From Euborellia annulipes (Eukaryota; Arthropoda; Insecta; Dermaptera; Anisolabididae), in contig JAKCPI010003277.1 of assembly GCA_023213315.1 (NCBI GenBank), positions 124,001-188,000 on the forward strand: 64,000 nucleotides of DNA. Reading direction: 5' to 3'. The notes beneath the pieces are model-generated. The model had not been told where the DNA came from. It saw nothing but the letters and a program-made list of their open reading frames with translations, and ran no database searches. Each line of letters starts with the position of its first letter. Position 1 is the first letter of the stretch. Both the position numbers and the translations under genes were made by a program. Shown piece after piece: positions 1 to 12,939 of the stretch.

Positions 1-139
1 CAAAATTTTTTATTTGGATTTGGAATTTAGCTATTATACCTACTATTAGGGTTTGCCTACCTGGAAGATAGGCAACACAATAGATCAGCTGACTAATTTT
101 TTACAGAACGCAGGCTTATTAGTCATTAGTTGTTGAGTT

Positions 140-323
140 CAGGGCCGGTACTAAGAGATTTTTTAGGGGGTGCAAAATTTAATTTGCCGCCCCTCCTTAA
201 AATTTTCTATACAAAATGCATATCATTTTACCTTTTTTTAGTAAATCTTTCTTTAATTGCCGCCCCCTGATATCTGCCGCCCGGGGCACACGCACCCACT
301 GCCCCCCTCTAGATCCGGCCCTG
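140..323. mobile_element. hAT-type MITE with 8-bp TSD
   Basis: This 184-bp element begins CAGGGCCGG and ends CCGGCCCTG. It is flanked by the perfect 8-bp duplication GTTGAGTT (132-139 and 324-331), which fits hAT superfamily insertion. The interior has G/C runs and no coding capacity. Confidence 0.85.
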
Positions 324-526
324 GTTGAGTTAATTAATAAATGAGCATTTGTCTCCTCTAGGAGCAATTAATCAAGTTTAATTAATCAATTAGTAAGCTG
401 GTCATTTGGGTTGCCCTAGAAAGATCTCAGGAACAAGGATTTATTTTATATTCTTTCAATAGATTCTTTCCATAGATTAAAATGTTAATAATTTTTTTTT
501 TATTTGTTTTTGTCTTTTCTTTATTT

Positions 527-775
527 TTAATCATCTAAGGCCATTAAGATCCCATCTCTATTTATTTTAAACAAGAGGTAAAGCCCTCCGAAGATGGACC
601 ACGTGCCAGGGGGCTGCGCCTTTCCAGAGAGAGTGGTAAACAGGCACATAAAACGGATGTCATTGGCTAGCGCTATATATATTAGTATGATGATTGGTAG
701 CCAATTCAAATGAAATAAATTTTTCTCGCTGCTTGGGACGGGAAGTGAGCCCGAGACCCTAGGCACGAGAAAATC
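527..775 (-). repeat. SINE-like repeat
   Basis: Read on the minus strand it contains a B-box-like GGGCTCACTTCCCG, then GAGAAAAATTTATTTCA and TTGAATTGGCTACCAATCA, and ends with AAATAAATAGAGATGGGATC and TTAATGGCC. The same tail occurs at 7505-7600, 27190-27281 and 56495-56550. Confidence 0.5.
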
Positions 776-1106
776 ATACTATAATACTCGTATAAAGCGC
801 TAGCCACTGTCTTCCGTTATGTTCCTGTTTACCACTCTCTCTCGCTGATTGGCCAGAGACAGAGGAAGTTGAATCATTGAGGGAAATTTAAAACTTTAAG
901 TCAGAGAGGGAAATTTAAAACTTTAAAATTTTCCAAACAGTAAACAAGAATAAATTTGATGCATTTTCTAGCCGAAGGAGAGCAAGGGGATCCAGGGGGT
1001 GGTAAATGGGAAAGCCCGTCGAAGGCTTTGCCACTTGTTTAATAATAACTAAAAATTATTTTATTTCTGACAAATGTATGTTTCTTCAGAAAATTTTTTT
1101 TATTAG

Positions 1107-1443
1107 AATTAGGACTTTTGCTGGACCATACGTATATAGAAGGAACCGGAGAATAAAACCAGCCGTTAATGGACGCCTCTCACATCAATTTAATTCGTAA
1201 ATATTTCGACCGGCATCACGCCTGGTCATCATCAGTACAAAAAAAATGTTCGCTCATGCTGACATTAGTCCCCCGCTTCTCTGAATTAGAAATTATTTTT
1301 AACACATTGGTTGACACGGGCACTCCGAAAAATCATTTTTTTGTACTGATGATGACCAGGCGTGATGCCGGTCGAAATATTTACGAATTAAATTGATGTG
1401 AGAGGCGTCCATTAACGGCTGGTTTTATTCTCCGGTTCCTTCT
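1107..1443. mobile_element. Snap-back element with paired hammerhead-like motifs
   Basis: The arm at 1138-1245 (from AGAAGGAACCGGAG) returns inverted at about 1335-1443. Each arm carries CTGATGA, a GACC/GGTC hairpin and GAAAT (minus strand 1203-1237, plus strand 1346-1378). The outer part at 1107-1137 appears in inverted form at the end of a second, partial copy at about 15112-15345, so the family is dispersed. Confidence 0.7.
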
Positions 1444-4194
1444 AAATTTTTTTTATTTCTGGCTTTAAAAAATTAATAGATATGAATGCTAGTAAATTTA
1501 TAGGTCTATGAATGCAAGTTAACGGCTCCCTAGTTGAGCACCCTCTTGCCCCTTCCGCCCTCAGGGGTTCGTTAGGTTGAATATGATTCATTTAATTATT
1601 TGAAGGAAATCTCAACATTTTTTAATTACTTAATATTTTGCTAAACAATATTTGAAAAAAAAATCGGCTTGCCTTGAACTCATATTTCTTTTATCTCGAT
1701 TTATATATTTTATTTGAACTTTTTCAATAAAAGTTATTGAGAACTAAATCTATCGATTTTTTTTATTTATTTATACTGTATTTAAACTATTAATAAAATA
1801 GTAATATCAATATAAATGAATATCTCCCCTCAACAAATATAATATTCTAAATAAACTATCTATCAAATATTTGCATATCTAATCATTTTTTAAACCGAGA
1901 CGTAAGAAAAACAAATATGTCAACCTAGAAAAAAAAAAAAACTTTGAAACTCAATTTCCTTACCTACCCATGATCCTTCATAAAAGTTTTCTAATTAAAT
2001 GTATATATTTCTTTTAATGAGAATCTATTCTTTATATAATAAGACATTAACGCATTTGTTCTTCGCTTTTCTGAGCATTTTGGAAATTCATTGACCGTGA
2101 CTATATATTTAAGAGAATCTGATTTAAAAAAAAAAAAATATTTATAACTATTAAGTTAATTATATAATAAATTCTTAATATCAGATTTTTATGTAGAGTT
2201 AACTTAACAATTAATTAATTGTACTTTCCATTTCTCTGAGCCACAAAATTTTTTATAATTAATCAGATAGTAGTTTGTTTTGTCCGCGCTTCAGCTCATA
2301 TCTTTCTATTTTTTTCAATAGATATAATAATATTGAAATGTTTTAAATATTAAAATTTTATTACAAAAAACATTAAAAACTATTTCTTGGCGTCTCCTTA
2401 ATTGGGAACAGGTCCTATAGTCATATTTTTTGTTTTTATTAAAAAATAATATATTTAAAAAATTTGACTGCTTTATCAGTAAATAAATAAATCTATTAAC
2501 GATCTGCATTGAAGCACAATCATTAGGGACAAGTTTATCAAGGAACAATACAAATTCACAAAGCACCTCTGAGGAAGAAAATTAAATTTCTTTTTTAATA
2601 ACACTTGACTGCATTATATATATATTTTATATAAATAACCATAGTTAATTTTCTAGAAATAAATCTACATATTATCAGTAATAAAAATCTTAGGCCAGAT
2701 CTTAAAAGAATATTAAATGATCCTTTTAAAAAATGTCGCGAAATTCTTCACTTTGGGTAGCCTATATTCTAGGCGTTTTTTTTTTTCTTTAGTTAGCTAC
2801 ATGCCATTGGGCTAAAAACCATTTACAAAATACATTTCTCAAATTAATATAAACAATACAATATCAATATTATACAATATAAAAGCAAAACCGAAACAAA
2901 ATTAAAAAAGCAAAATTACTAATACAATTCTAGGCGTTTATATTCACTTTACAGATGGAAGGGTCATTTGGGAGGGCAGGGCGCAAGAGTTATCTTTTTT
3001 TAAATTGTATATTATTCTAAATAAATAAATAAATAGTTTATTAAATCATTTGAGGTTTACAAAGGATATAACAAAGATATTATAAATCTTCGGCTTCGAG
3101 CCTTTGCTTCCAATCCGACGAGACGAGTAACTTCATTGAATCCATTGAATTAATTTACTGAACTGAATAAGTAGTTCATACCTTTTGTAGTTTTTAGGAA
3201 AAAAATTAAAAAAAACCTCAGCATGTAAATAAAAAAATAAATAAATATTTCAAAATATATCTACGGGTATATAAACTGTAAAAAATAAATAATTTTAAAT
3301 AACACTTGGCCAAATTTGAGATACCTATTTATAAGTAAATTTTTCGAAAAATAAGTGTTCCTCCAAGAAAAATTTGAAATAATGCTACTGTTTTACAGAC
3401 AAAACAAATTAAGTCTGCCGAAACTTTTTGATCTTGATAGTAATATCATATAATATTTTGAACTGGTAATAAAGTACATCCGAGAGATTCATAATCCCAC
3501 CCTATATAGATAAATATTTATTATTCGTTTAAAAATCGAAATTCAGAGGACATAATCTTCTCATATCTTTCAAGAGTTTACAAATGTCATTAGAATACAT
3601 TATTTACAAAAAAAAAAAAAAGATTCAAGAAATTGTTTTATAATTTTGATAAATGGCACTAGAAAGAATCTGAATTTGTAGTACTGCTTCGGAATGGCTC
3701 CCCTCTACACGATAACTCCCTTCCTGGCTGCTTGGTAGGCATTTGCAATTCTGTTAGCAGATTTAGATGCAATCATCATCGAGTTCTCTCGTTTTTTTCC
3801 CTCCATTTCCGTCTCCCCTCTCCTCTGCTCATTCTATTGTATAATTACTTGACTTTTTTTTTTTTTTGATTACGAACTTGTCTCCATAATATATGAAATA
3901 AATAGTTAACGGATTTAACATTCTAACGGGAACATGCATACATACATTCTCACACCCACATACAAGCGTACACATAAAAATATATTAAGTTTGTTTACAT
4001 TGTCTCTGTTTGATGATTGCTTCATAAAACACAACTCAGTAGCAATGGAGATTACATGTGGCCATCATTCTTCATTAATCATCATAATAATTAATAATAA
4101 GCCGTTTGGAGGTCAAAAAGCAAATAGAAAAATTTAGAGTTTAATTTTTATATTGTTAAATTTTTGCTATAATTATAATTCCTTCCATACATCC

Positions 4195-4320
4195 CCTCTC
4201 TCCATGATAGAGATAGTAATGCCATGGGGTTTGGATCCCAGGCAGTCGGAACAATCCTTTATACCAAATGGTATAAATAAATATACTGTATATCTAAATT
4301 AATAATTAATAAGTATAATT
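4195..4320 (+). repeat. SINE fragment
   Basis: It contains GGTTTGGATCCCAGGCAGTC and a degraded ATACCAAATGG part of the SINE described at 58879-59130. The head is not recognisable. Confidence 0.5.
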
Positions 4321-4343
4321 TAAAGTTTTTAAGGCCTAAGATG

Positions 4344-4587
4344 CAAGAGCGGATCTAGAGGTGTTTCTCGAGGGGGGGGTAATCTGGTGGGATTGGTCGC
4401 ACAGCACACAATTTTTTTCTTAATTTCGGTAATTTAAAGGCGCATTCTGTACCTTTTTGCCAGAATATAAATACAAATCAAATTTTTAAGTATTAATTTT
4501 TAAATTTTTTCAAAAAAAATAATTTTTTTCAAATCTCGGGGGGGGGGGGGGTAATTACCCTTTACACCCCCCTTGTATCCTCCTTTG
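4344..4587. mobile_element. hAT-type MITE with 8-bp TSD
   Basis: This 244-bp element starts CAAGAGCGGATC and ends ATCCTCCTTTG. It is flanked by the perfect 8-bp duplication CTAAGATG (4336-4343 and 4588-4595). It contains two long G runs and no coding capacity. Confidence 0.8.
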
Positions 4588-4789
4588 CTAAGATGCTAAA
4601 AAGGCTATAAAAGAAAAAAAAATCCTTCCACTTTGTTTATTAAAGCTTTTCTGGTTTGAATTATTATTATTATTAGGCGAATTTTTAATTATAGACCACA
4701 TTTTTGTATTAATTATTTATTAAAAATATAAATACTGTCCAACGTTTCGACTGATTATTCTGCAGCCGATATCAAGTACTGTGTACTTT

Positions 4790-5030
4790 TTTTATTGATC
4801 TAAATAAATATTCAATCGGACTGCCTGGGATCCGAAACAACACTTCGTGGCTTTTTTTTTTTTTTTTTATAAACATTCACACTTTTCCTCATTCACACTC
4901 ACACTCACACACACATTCACACAGTCTTTTCGACAACTTAGGCCATTTAAGACTTTGACGATAACCGTTATTGATAATATACATATATTAGGGGTCCAGG
5001 CATTCTTATTTAAGCCATTTGGTATCTAAA
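4790..5030 (-). repeat. tRNA-derived SINE fragments
   Basis: A SINE body with T tract, CACACTCACAC run, TCTTTTCGACAACTTAGGCC and GGGGTCCAGGCATTCTTATT lies at 4851-5028 in reverse orientation. A separate head piece with CGGACTGCCTGGGATCCGAA precedes it at about 4825. Confidence 0.6.
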
Positions 5031-7504
5031 TTCGTAGCTTTTAAAGTTATCAATATTGACATTTGTTACTATCGGCCACGTAGGGTGAGGGAATTCCTTC
5101 CACTTAATTTATATAAACATGAAAGGGTTATTGTCAAATTTTTAAACAAAAAATAAACCCTTCCTGCGTCCGCCTTTTAGAAAATTTCTCAGCATCAGAG
5201 AATCCAAAGTTAAAAAAATAAAATTTCTATTAAAAAAAAAAAAAAAATGCTGAATGATCCTATCAAGAGGATGTTAAGGAAATAAAAAAATCTTTGATTA
5301 AGGTCATCAGATTCGAAATGTCACCGAGGATATAAAATTTTAATTAAAAAGAAGAAACCGCTTTGGCCTTTTTTTGATTATTACCTCTTAATAATTTAAG
5401 TATAAAATTTTTTAGTCGTGATCAGGATTGCCGTTGACGTTTGAGAGTCCCAAAATTCTAGTAGCATGTATTTATTTGATGATATAAATAAATAACTTAG
5501 GTAGAAAGAGGAAATCTTCCAAATCATTTTTTGTTACTTTTTTCTCCGTTTTAATATAAAAATTGTATTTTTGATTTTACTAATTTAATTAATCTACTCT
5601 AATATACTTAAATTATTTTCCTATGTTTGTAAAAGAAATTAATAGTTCAAATGCAATTCGACGCAAAGCAGACAGTTTGTTTGCACCCAATTAGTCTATT
5701 ATTGCTGGTTGTGTGTGACGTCACATTCAAGTCTGTCTATTCAAATTTAGACTAATTTTTTTTAACTCTTGTATTTTACAAAAATTATTAAAAAAAAAAA
5801 AATACGTAGACTTATATTATTATTATTATTTATCTGATCTCTTTTTAACTACTAAAAAATTTGCAATTTTAAACTTTAAATGATGCTAGCAAAATTTTAA
5901 TTTAATTATTCTTTATTGATCTTGACTTAAGATTGAATGAAAGTCAGATTAAAGATATACTGTAAATGTAAATTCAACACTTTCGGGCCATTTGGCAACA
6001 TCTTGGCCTTCAGATTAGCTAAAACAAGTCGTTTATCCCTTCAACTTAAACCATTCGCTGAGATTAGCAAAATAAATAGAGTTAAAAGTAGGAAAATCTT
6101 ACAGTCGAGTGCTTTTTCGTCTGTTTTATCATTCAATTGACTTAAATAAAAAAAAAAAATTAACTTTTTAATAATTCCATTTATTATTAAGCTTAAAAAA
6201 AAAAAATAATTAAAAATGCAATCTGCTTTAGAGAACAAAGTGACTGACCTTAACAGGATCGATTCAGCTTATACGAGTTATATATATATATATATAATTT
6301 AATAATACTGTATATACATATAACACCTACTCTAAAATGTTTCTACATACTTTTTCCTTTTTACAAAGTGGTTTAAAATTCAATAAATGGAATAAAGTAA
6401 GACTTCAAACAATGCGATATATTTTTACCTAGAATTTAAAATATTTATATAAAAAAAAAAAAAACTAATTCTTCATCACAAAACAAAATTCAATCGTCAA
6501 GCCTTCTGCTTAAAATGGTTTCAACATTTTCTTTTCTTTTTTTTGTGTGAAACTTTTTTCCATCGCCTTAAATTTTTTCGTCCATTTATCGCATGTCGCA
6601 TTACATGACGTCACCGACAATTCACACCAGGTTTCTTTACTATGCTACGATTCAATATATCCTCAACCAAATGAGCTATCGTAAGGATTACCATACTACT
6701 CAATAAAATGATCATAGGATAAGGGAAAAAATGAGCAAGTCTCATAGAATGAAATAGATGCAAGCCCGCCGAAAGCAGGTTGTACGACTGGTTTAATAAT
6801 ACCGGTTAATAATTTTTATAAATTTACAATCATTTTTTTTTAATAATGACACCAGCCTCGCGGACCACCAGTTCGGAAACACTGTTCCAGAACAAAACAC
6901 GCAAGTGAAGTTAGATTTACAGAGAATTTTTTTTTTTTAATTTAAGTTTTTTTACGGCATCTTAGGCTATTTAGAACCCATCCCTATTTATTTTAAATAA
7001 TTGGTGACCAATTTATTTGGAAGAAATATAGGGAAATTTAAAAATCTGTTAAATAATAATTTATATAAATTAATAAAATATAATTTAATTGGAAAAAAAA
7101 ATTATTTTATTTTCTACACACTGAATATAAGGGGGAACGGGAGCAAAGTGGTTACGCATGTTTTTCCCGATAAGATGGCGTTGTGTAATAAGTATGCCCA
7201 AAAAATCAAGTAATTCAAAAATTTGCCAAGAGATGTCAGAATGGTAGCTAATAATATTTAATGCATTTGGTTGATTTTCATTGATCTTTTAACAATAAAT
7301 ACTTTATAAATGTTATTATATATTATGTATCTTTTATAAAAGCATAAAAATATATAAATTTAGGCCAGATATTGGCTAATACTATATCGGCTGTTAGATT
7401 AGCCCGCCATCTATTGCAAGAATGCTGAACTAATTTGACAGTTGGTTTTTAAATAAATCATCTAAGCTTATTTTAAAAATTTCTCAATTAATATGTAATT
7501 AATA

Positions 7505-7610
7505 ATAACAATATATGCGAAAAAATTAATTTCAATTGAATTGGCTACCAATCAATTGAAATAAATAAGGACGGGATCTAAATGGCCTTAGTGTCCGAAA
7601 AATTAAAAAA
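7505..7610 (+). repeat. SINE tail fragment
   Basis: It contains TTGAATTGGCTACCAATCA, then AAATAAATAAGGACGGGATC, AAATGGCC and TCCGAAAAA, matching the 3' part of the repeats at 527-775 and 27118-27281. Confidence 0.45.
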
Positions 7611-7743
7611 AATTAAAAAACATACTATCGTAGTATTATTATCTCCATTCGAAATCCTTTTTTTTCACTTCTTTAAACAAACAACTTCACTATATTATTA
7701 TATACAATTATCATAATTGTGATATTAATTTTTTCTGTTACAG

Positions 7744-8062
7744 CTAAATCAAAGACCCTGAATGTCCGCATGAGTCCGAGTTTTTTTGGAGGCGGAATTA
7801 CCGGTGGAAGTGGGAATGTTAGTAGTGGAGGTGGCGGAGTTGGTGGCGTCCCAGGGAATAGTACGTGTCCTACGGGACTTATCCGAAGGACAGCCTCTCT
7901 GGATGCCCTGTACCTTCAGGGGCAATGGCCACGGGAGGCCTCATTGTATTCGTATTGTGGTCAACCACTGGTGAATAAGGCAACCCAAACGGACGAGGCA
8001 ACTGGCCGGGCAGCCTCCGCTTCAGCCACACCCACCGCAGACAAATACATTAGACACTGCAG
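7744..8062 (+). CDS. FAM117/GLCCI1-like: FAM117/GLCCI1-like, exon A (RRTASLDAL / GQWPRE / KATQT blocks)
   Basis: The exon starts after a polypyrimidine tract ending ttacag and ends cactgcag before gtaaat. It opens with two bases (CT) of a split codon, so an upstream exon must end in phase 1; none was recognised in 1-7743. It encodes about 105 codons. A KSKTLNVRMSP segment corresponds to the basic AKS stretch before the core in vertebrate homologues. A low-complexity Gly/Ser run follows, and then the family signature GLIRRTASLDALYLQGQWPR and NKATQTDE. The exon ends in phase 2 (AG). The Gly-rich insert between AKS and the core is longer than in the vertebrate proteins I remember. An in-frame ATG at 7719 lies in the intron side of the acceptor and is probably not the start. 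Confidence 0.85.
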
Positions 8063-8629
8063 GTAAATCGCCAATTCATCAATTTTAGCTATAACAAATT
8101 TATAAGGCCTAGATAATGTCACTTGTCATCATCAAAAAAAAAAAATCAAATTTCTTTACTTAACCATTATTCAATGTAGGATAATCAGATCTGATGTCAA
8201 CTTACTATATTAGGACACTGGTAAATTTTTTATAACATACCATCTATAACAATAGTATTGAGACTAGTTAGGCAGCCCAAATGGCATCTTGTTTATGTGA
8301 GAAATAGTCTACCTTTTTCAAAGCAGACAATAGACCGATCGGCCGATTTTAACAAAAGAATAACCATAAAAATTTATCTTTTTAATATAAATTTTCAAGA
8401 TACATCGAAATAAAAATAATCTCAATGTTTTATTCAGAAAAAAGATTTAGTGCACGTGTGCCATTTGGGCTGCCTAACTGCCGGGCTTTAGTCTCAATAC
8501 TATTACAATTGATGCTACATAGGCGCCAGAAAGGAACACCCCTTATTGGCTTCTGCAAATAATTATTCAAATCTATTTTTCTTCTTTTTTGGCCTAATGG
8601 ATTCCCGATGGCCATAATTAAATTTAAAA

Positions 8630-9290
8630 AAATTCCTCTATTCTTTTTGAATTTTTTAAATTTTAAATTTTTTTCGATTTTCTCAAAATTGACTCCAACG
8701 ATTTTGATTAAAACTCATAAATCAACTATTTTTTAGATGCTTTATAAAATGTGTATTTTCATTTTGATCTCAACATTGTTTGAAGACCACTTTACTCTTG
8801 GATTTCATATTAAAGGAGACAATGAGATAGAAAAACATTTAAATCTTGTTACCTTGACAACCATTTCTACTTTCATATGAATTACAAGAGTAAAGTGATC
8901 TTCAAACAATTTTAGAGCACTAAAAAATAGTTGATTTATGAATTATCGTTAAAGCCATTTGCCAATTTTGGCCTAATGGATTTCAAAAAAAAAAAAAAAA
9001 AGTTCATCAGTAAAGTACTAGTACTTTTTGGGCGATTTTGTTCAAAAGCTTCGTGGCACGTCTGAGAGGGGTGCCTAACTCAAATATGAATTGTCTACCT
9101 CCTAGCTCTTTTCGTTCTTGAGTTATTTTGTTGACTCACACACACACTCACACAGACATACAGACAGGCCATGTTGCGAAATCCACTTTTTTTGATTCAG
9201 GAGACCTCAAAACATTATATCCATCAAATCTCTTTACATAAATCCAATACTCTATATAAATATATAGGTAAGAGAAAGTAACCTTTACCC
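8630..9290 (+). repeat. Family-C interspersed repeat, rearranged copy
   Basis: It ends like the complete copy at 24628-25297: AGTACTAGTACTTT, AAAAGCTTCGTGGCACGTC, a CACACA/CAGACA run, and GGTAAGAGAAAGTAA. Its first half is folded back on itself: the segment around 8720-8800 returns inverted near 8880-8945. Confidence 0.65.
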
Positions 9291-10000
9291 TTAAGGATTC
9301 GTATTTTTACTTATACCATACATTAATAAAAAAAATAATATAATAATGTAATGTATGACAAATTTACTGTGTACACTATTAGGGGCAACCTGCCCTATGT
9401 ACATGTTTGAATAAATAAATAAACTAGGAAAAAATTTGATAGGTAGATCAAGAATTTTTTTTTGTTATTCATATAGAATTTAAATGACCCTGAAACTCAG
9501 AAAATGAATCTTTTTCTGCCCTAATTTCACCTCTCTTTAGAAACATAAATAAATAAACTAAATTTTTAACAAGCTCTATTTTCAAACGAACTGAAAATAA
9601 AATAGAAATCTAAAAAGAAAAGAATCTTCTCAAGGGAGAGCTTTTTTAAATTAAACAAACAATTCTCTTTCTATTAAGAAGCGGAAATTTTTTTAAATCA
9701 TTAATTATATAATAAGAAAATTTATAAAGGACCATGAAAGAAGAAGAAATGACCTTTTGGAGTAAGCCCGAGTACGTCATTACTGTTGAAAAGGCGTAAG
9801 ATGATCTCTTCCGAGTTTAAAATTAGACTTGATCTATTCTGAAGATCTCCAATATATTCATAAATGAATCATATTCTTCTTAATGCAAAATGGGTGCATG
9901 TATTTGTCTCGGTGTGTCTGTGTATGTCTGTATATTTGAGAAACGTTTCCAATTAGACCATAATCGTCTTTCTCTCTTTATATATACATATATATATATA

Positions 10001-10251
10001 TGGACCCTGTTATGCAATGGTGTGTCAAAGACCAAACATCGAGTTTTGAGAAAATCAACAATAAAGTTTTTTGTTTACATTGGATTCTATATAATTTTCT
10101 TTGTCAATTGTGCAAGTAACATTAAATATAAATTTTTTTAGGACATATTTCATAAAAAATACTATTAATTAAAGCATTTGAAACAATATTCCGTGCTTAA
10201 CTCAATTTTTAATTTTTTGGTCTTTGACACACCATTGCATAACAGGGTCCA
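10001..10251. mobile_element. MITE with long terminal inverted repeats
   Basis: This 251-bp element is bounded by TGGACCCTGTTATGCAATGG and its inverse, with inverted repeats of about 36 bp. It sits in a (TA)n tract, which fits TA-targeting but does not prove it. A piece of its right end recurs at about 45601-45685. Confidence 0.7.
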
Positions 10252-10255
10252 TATA

Positions 10256-10575
10256 TATGAAGATAAGTTTTAATAACACATCGACTTGGGGAGGCAGACT
10301 GAGGCCCCGTAGTCAACCCAAACCGAACACAAACGCAATTACATACACTCAACCTTCCTCCTGCTCTCAGAGACCAAACCAAGCCTCTGAGGCATCCAAA
10401 TTGACCTGGGGACCAGCAAGACTGCGACCCCTTAAACAAACCACCCCAACAATTCCCCCCTAATTCCATACTCTTGAAAATGGATCCAAAAGGAGAGCCG
10501 AAACGTCGAGTAAATCTCAACATCACACGCGACACAACCCGAGAAAACTTATCTTCGCATATATATATACCTAAA
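10256..10575. mobile_element. Inverted-repeat-bounded, GC-richer block
   Basis: GAAGATAAGTTTT at 10258 returns inverted as AAAACTTATCTTC at about 10547, with ATATATA outside both ends. The interior is clearly richer in G+C than its surroundings and includes a hammerhead-like end (GCCGAAACGTCGAG near 10497). I do not recognise a protein in it. Confidence 0.4.
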
Positions 10576-11084
10576 ATTAATTCATTCATTCCCATTAATC
10601 TATTTCCATCTGTATATACATGTATATGTATAAATTTTTGTTTCTCTAATCTCTCTTAATAGAATCAAATTCGTCAAAAAAAATTTTAAAAGATTATAAA
10701 ATTAATAATACTTATTTACGAACGAGTCCCCCATCCTATTACTCTTAAACAAGGCTTGTTTTTTTCATTTTTTAAAATTATTTTTCACTAAATATGAATT
10801 TTCACATTTTTTTTAGGGTTTTGAGATCACAAATATCGGTATTATAGTAATTAAAAATAATTTTACTTTGTTCTATACGAATAAAATTTTCAAAAAATAA
10901 AGAAATTTTATTCATCTTTATTTAAATCTATCTCTTTCTTTTTCCGATTGAACAATTTCAATAACGTGAAAATGTTGGTTAGTAGACTAAATATTTCGTT
11001 TTTCAATTTTTTTGCCCCCTCCCTCTCCTCTCTGTGATCGAGAGGATAGACGTGTTGACAAATGTCAATATTGATATTCTAAAA

Positions 11085-11180
11085 GCGGAGGGGAGTGGGT
11101 TCGAACTCCAGGCAGTCCGATGAATTTATTTGAATCATTTAGATACCAAATGATAGGCTATAAATAAATATGCCTGGACC
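11085..11180 (+). repeat. SINE fragment
   Basis: It contains GGGTTCGAACTCCAGGCAGT (B box), CCGATGAATTTATT and ATGCCTGGACC, a diverged 5' truncated copy of the SINE at 58879-59130. Confidence 0.55.
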
Positions 11181-12656
11181 ACAAAATTTATATTATTATC
11201 TTAAAAAATATAAGTAAGGTTTAATATCTAAATTGCTAAGAATTTTTCATCCCTTCTTCTTTTGAATTCATGGTTAAATCATTATGTTCACTTTTTATAT
11301 AGCTATGTATTTATTTTATTATAAACGACGGTATATAACTTATAGATAAATGTAATATTTATTTCTTCATGAGATGTCCCTCTCATCATCAAGACCTAAA
11401 CATTCTCGAAATTTCAGATGGCGTTTATAGTTCTATACAAATTTAATTTCAATTGTATACGCTATACTAAGCAAAAGTTGTCTCAACTAATAAGAAGGAA
11501 AAATAAAAAGTGACAAAAAATTAATTTTTTTTTCGAATAAGTAAAGTGAGCAAAAATTTGAAGTTTAGGCTTTCATAGTTATCATTAATAAAAGAATTTG
11601 ATTTTTTTGTTTAACTGTGGTTTATTTGTAAAAATTACAACGTTTCCGCCACTCATTCTATGGCCTTCTTCAGGTACAAATTCAGTCAAGATTACAAAGG
11701 TTGTTACATCCTTGACAATCTCTTTTGAATTAGTTGAGAAAAAACAAGATGGCCCAATTAAAAATGCCTCCTGACCTATGACGTAAAAAATTTTAAAATC
11801 GGTTTGACATCTTCAGGTGTTTTTTAGAATCTGTTGATCTCTTCAGATATCAACAGATTTTAATTTTTTCACATCCTCTTTTGGAAGGGTTAGTATTATT
11901 ACGTTTTTGGCAAATGCCCTTTGTCCCTTTCTCATATGCTTCGTGCCTAAGCCGCCCTTTTCGGAGATTATATATGATCGTTGACATTTTTACTACCTCG
12001 ATCCAGATTAATAGGAAAATGTTGAATGATTTAAATTTTTCTATATATTAATAATAAAAATCGATTGAAATATTGTTCCAAAAGTCAGTTTAGTTTATAT
12101 ATTGGACATTTGTTTACGTGACTTAAAAAGAGTTGGAATCTCTAAAAAGAAAAGTTATCAAAATGAATAGTAAAAAAAAACAACTAAAATCAATGTATCA
12201 TAACATTCTATTTCAAATTTTAATGTATTTGTAATTTTGGTAATTATATTGTTGGCTACTTAATTATCGGCATGATAACTTTATTTTAAGCTATGCTTAC
12301 CCTTGAACGAATTGGAAAATTTGTTCGCTTGTTATCGATATTATTAATATCAACATGTATAATAAACACTAAAAAATAAATACAAATGCAATATTTCCCA
12401 CTATAAAATCCCAAAGAATTCGGTTTTTAATCAAAATTGGATTAATTTTATTAATTAGGTGAGAATAAATATAAAAATTAAAAGCAGAAAATTTTAGAAA
12501 CTAACTTTTAATACAATACACACTTATAATACAATCGGTATCAAATACAATTTACCTTCTACAAAAAATTATCCAATCTTTTATTAATATATTTTATCTC
12601 TTTCTAATGATCTGATGAACTGAATTTTACTCATAATCAAATTTGTTTAGACTTCC

Positions 12657-12815
12657 AAATTTTTTTTTTTTTTTTTTTTTTAAACATTCACACTTTTTTC
12701 TCATTCGCCCTCACACTCACACACATATTCACACAGTCTTTTCGGCAACTGAGGCCATTTAAGACTTTAGACGATAACCGTTGTAATATATATTATCTAT
12801 TGTGGGTTGAGGCAT
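12657..12815 (-). repeat. SINE 3' fragment
   Basis: The reverse-oriented SINE tail has a long T run, CATTCACACTTTTTTCTCAT, TCTTTTCGGCAACTGAGGCC and GACGATAACCG. The tRNA-like head is missing. Confidence 0.65.
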
Positions 12816-12939
12816 TACTTCCAAAATTAAAACCAAGAGAAGTAAAATAACATTTCTTCAAGATCCTTCTCTTAATTTTAGTCAGAAATTCATAATAATA
12901 TTAATAACATAACTAGATTTTGTATTATTATTTATTAAT

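Larger units (their letters stand above)
1..7743. other. Region upstream of the first recognised exon
   Basis: This AT-rich sequence has many A and T runs and no convincing coding exon. I see a hAT-type element at 140-323, a SINE-like block at 527-775, a snap-back element around 1107-1443, a hAT-type element at 4344-4587 and SINE fragments at 4195-4320 and 4790-5030. A T-rich block near 3700-3850 is less AT-biased but has no recognisable coding content. An upstream exon of the FAM117-like gene may lie here or before the window. Nothing identifiable was seen at about 1450-4190 or 5040-7480, apart from A/T runs and (TA)n. Confidence 0.6.

Noticed and set aside
10209..10595. 128-codon minus-strand frame at the GC-richer block
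   Set aside because: It crosses the boundary between two inverted-repeat elements, and I found no recognisable domain.
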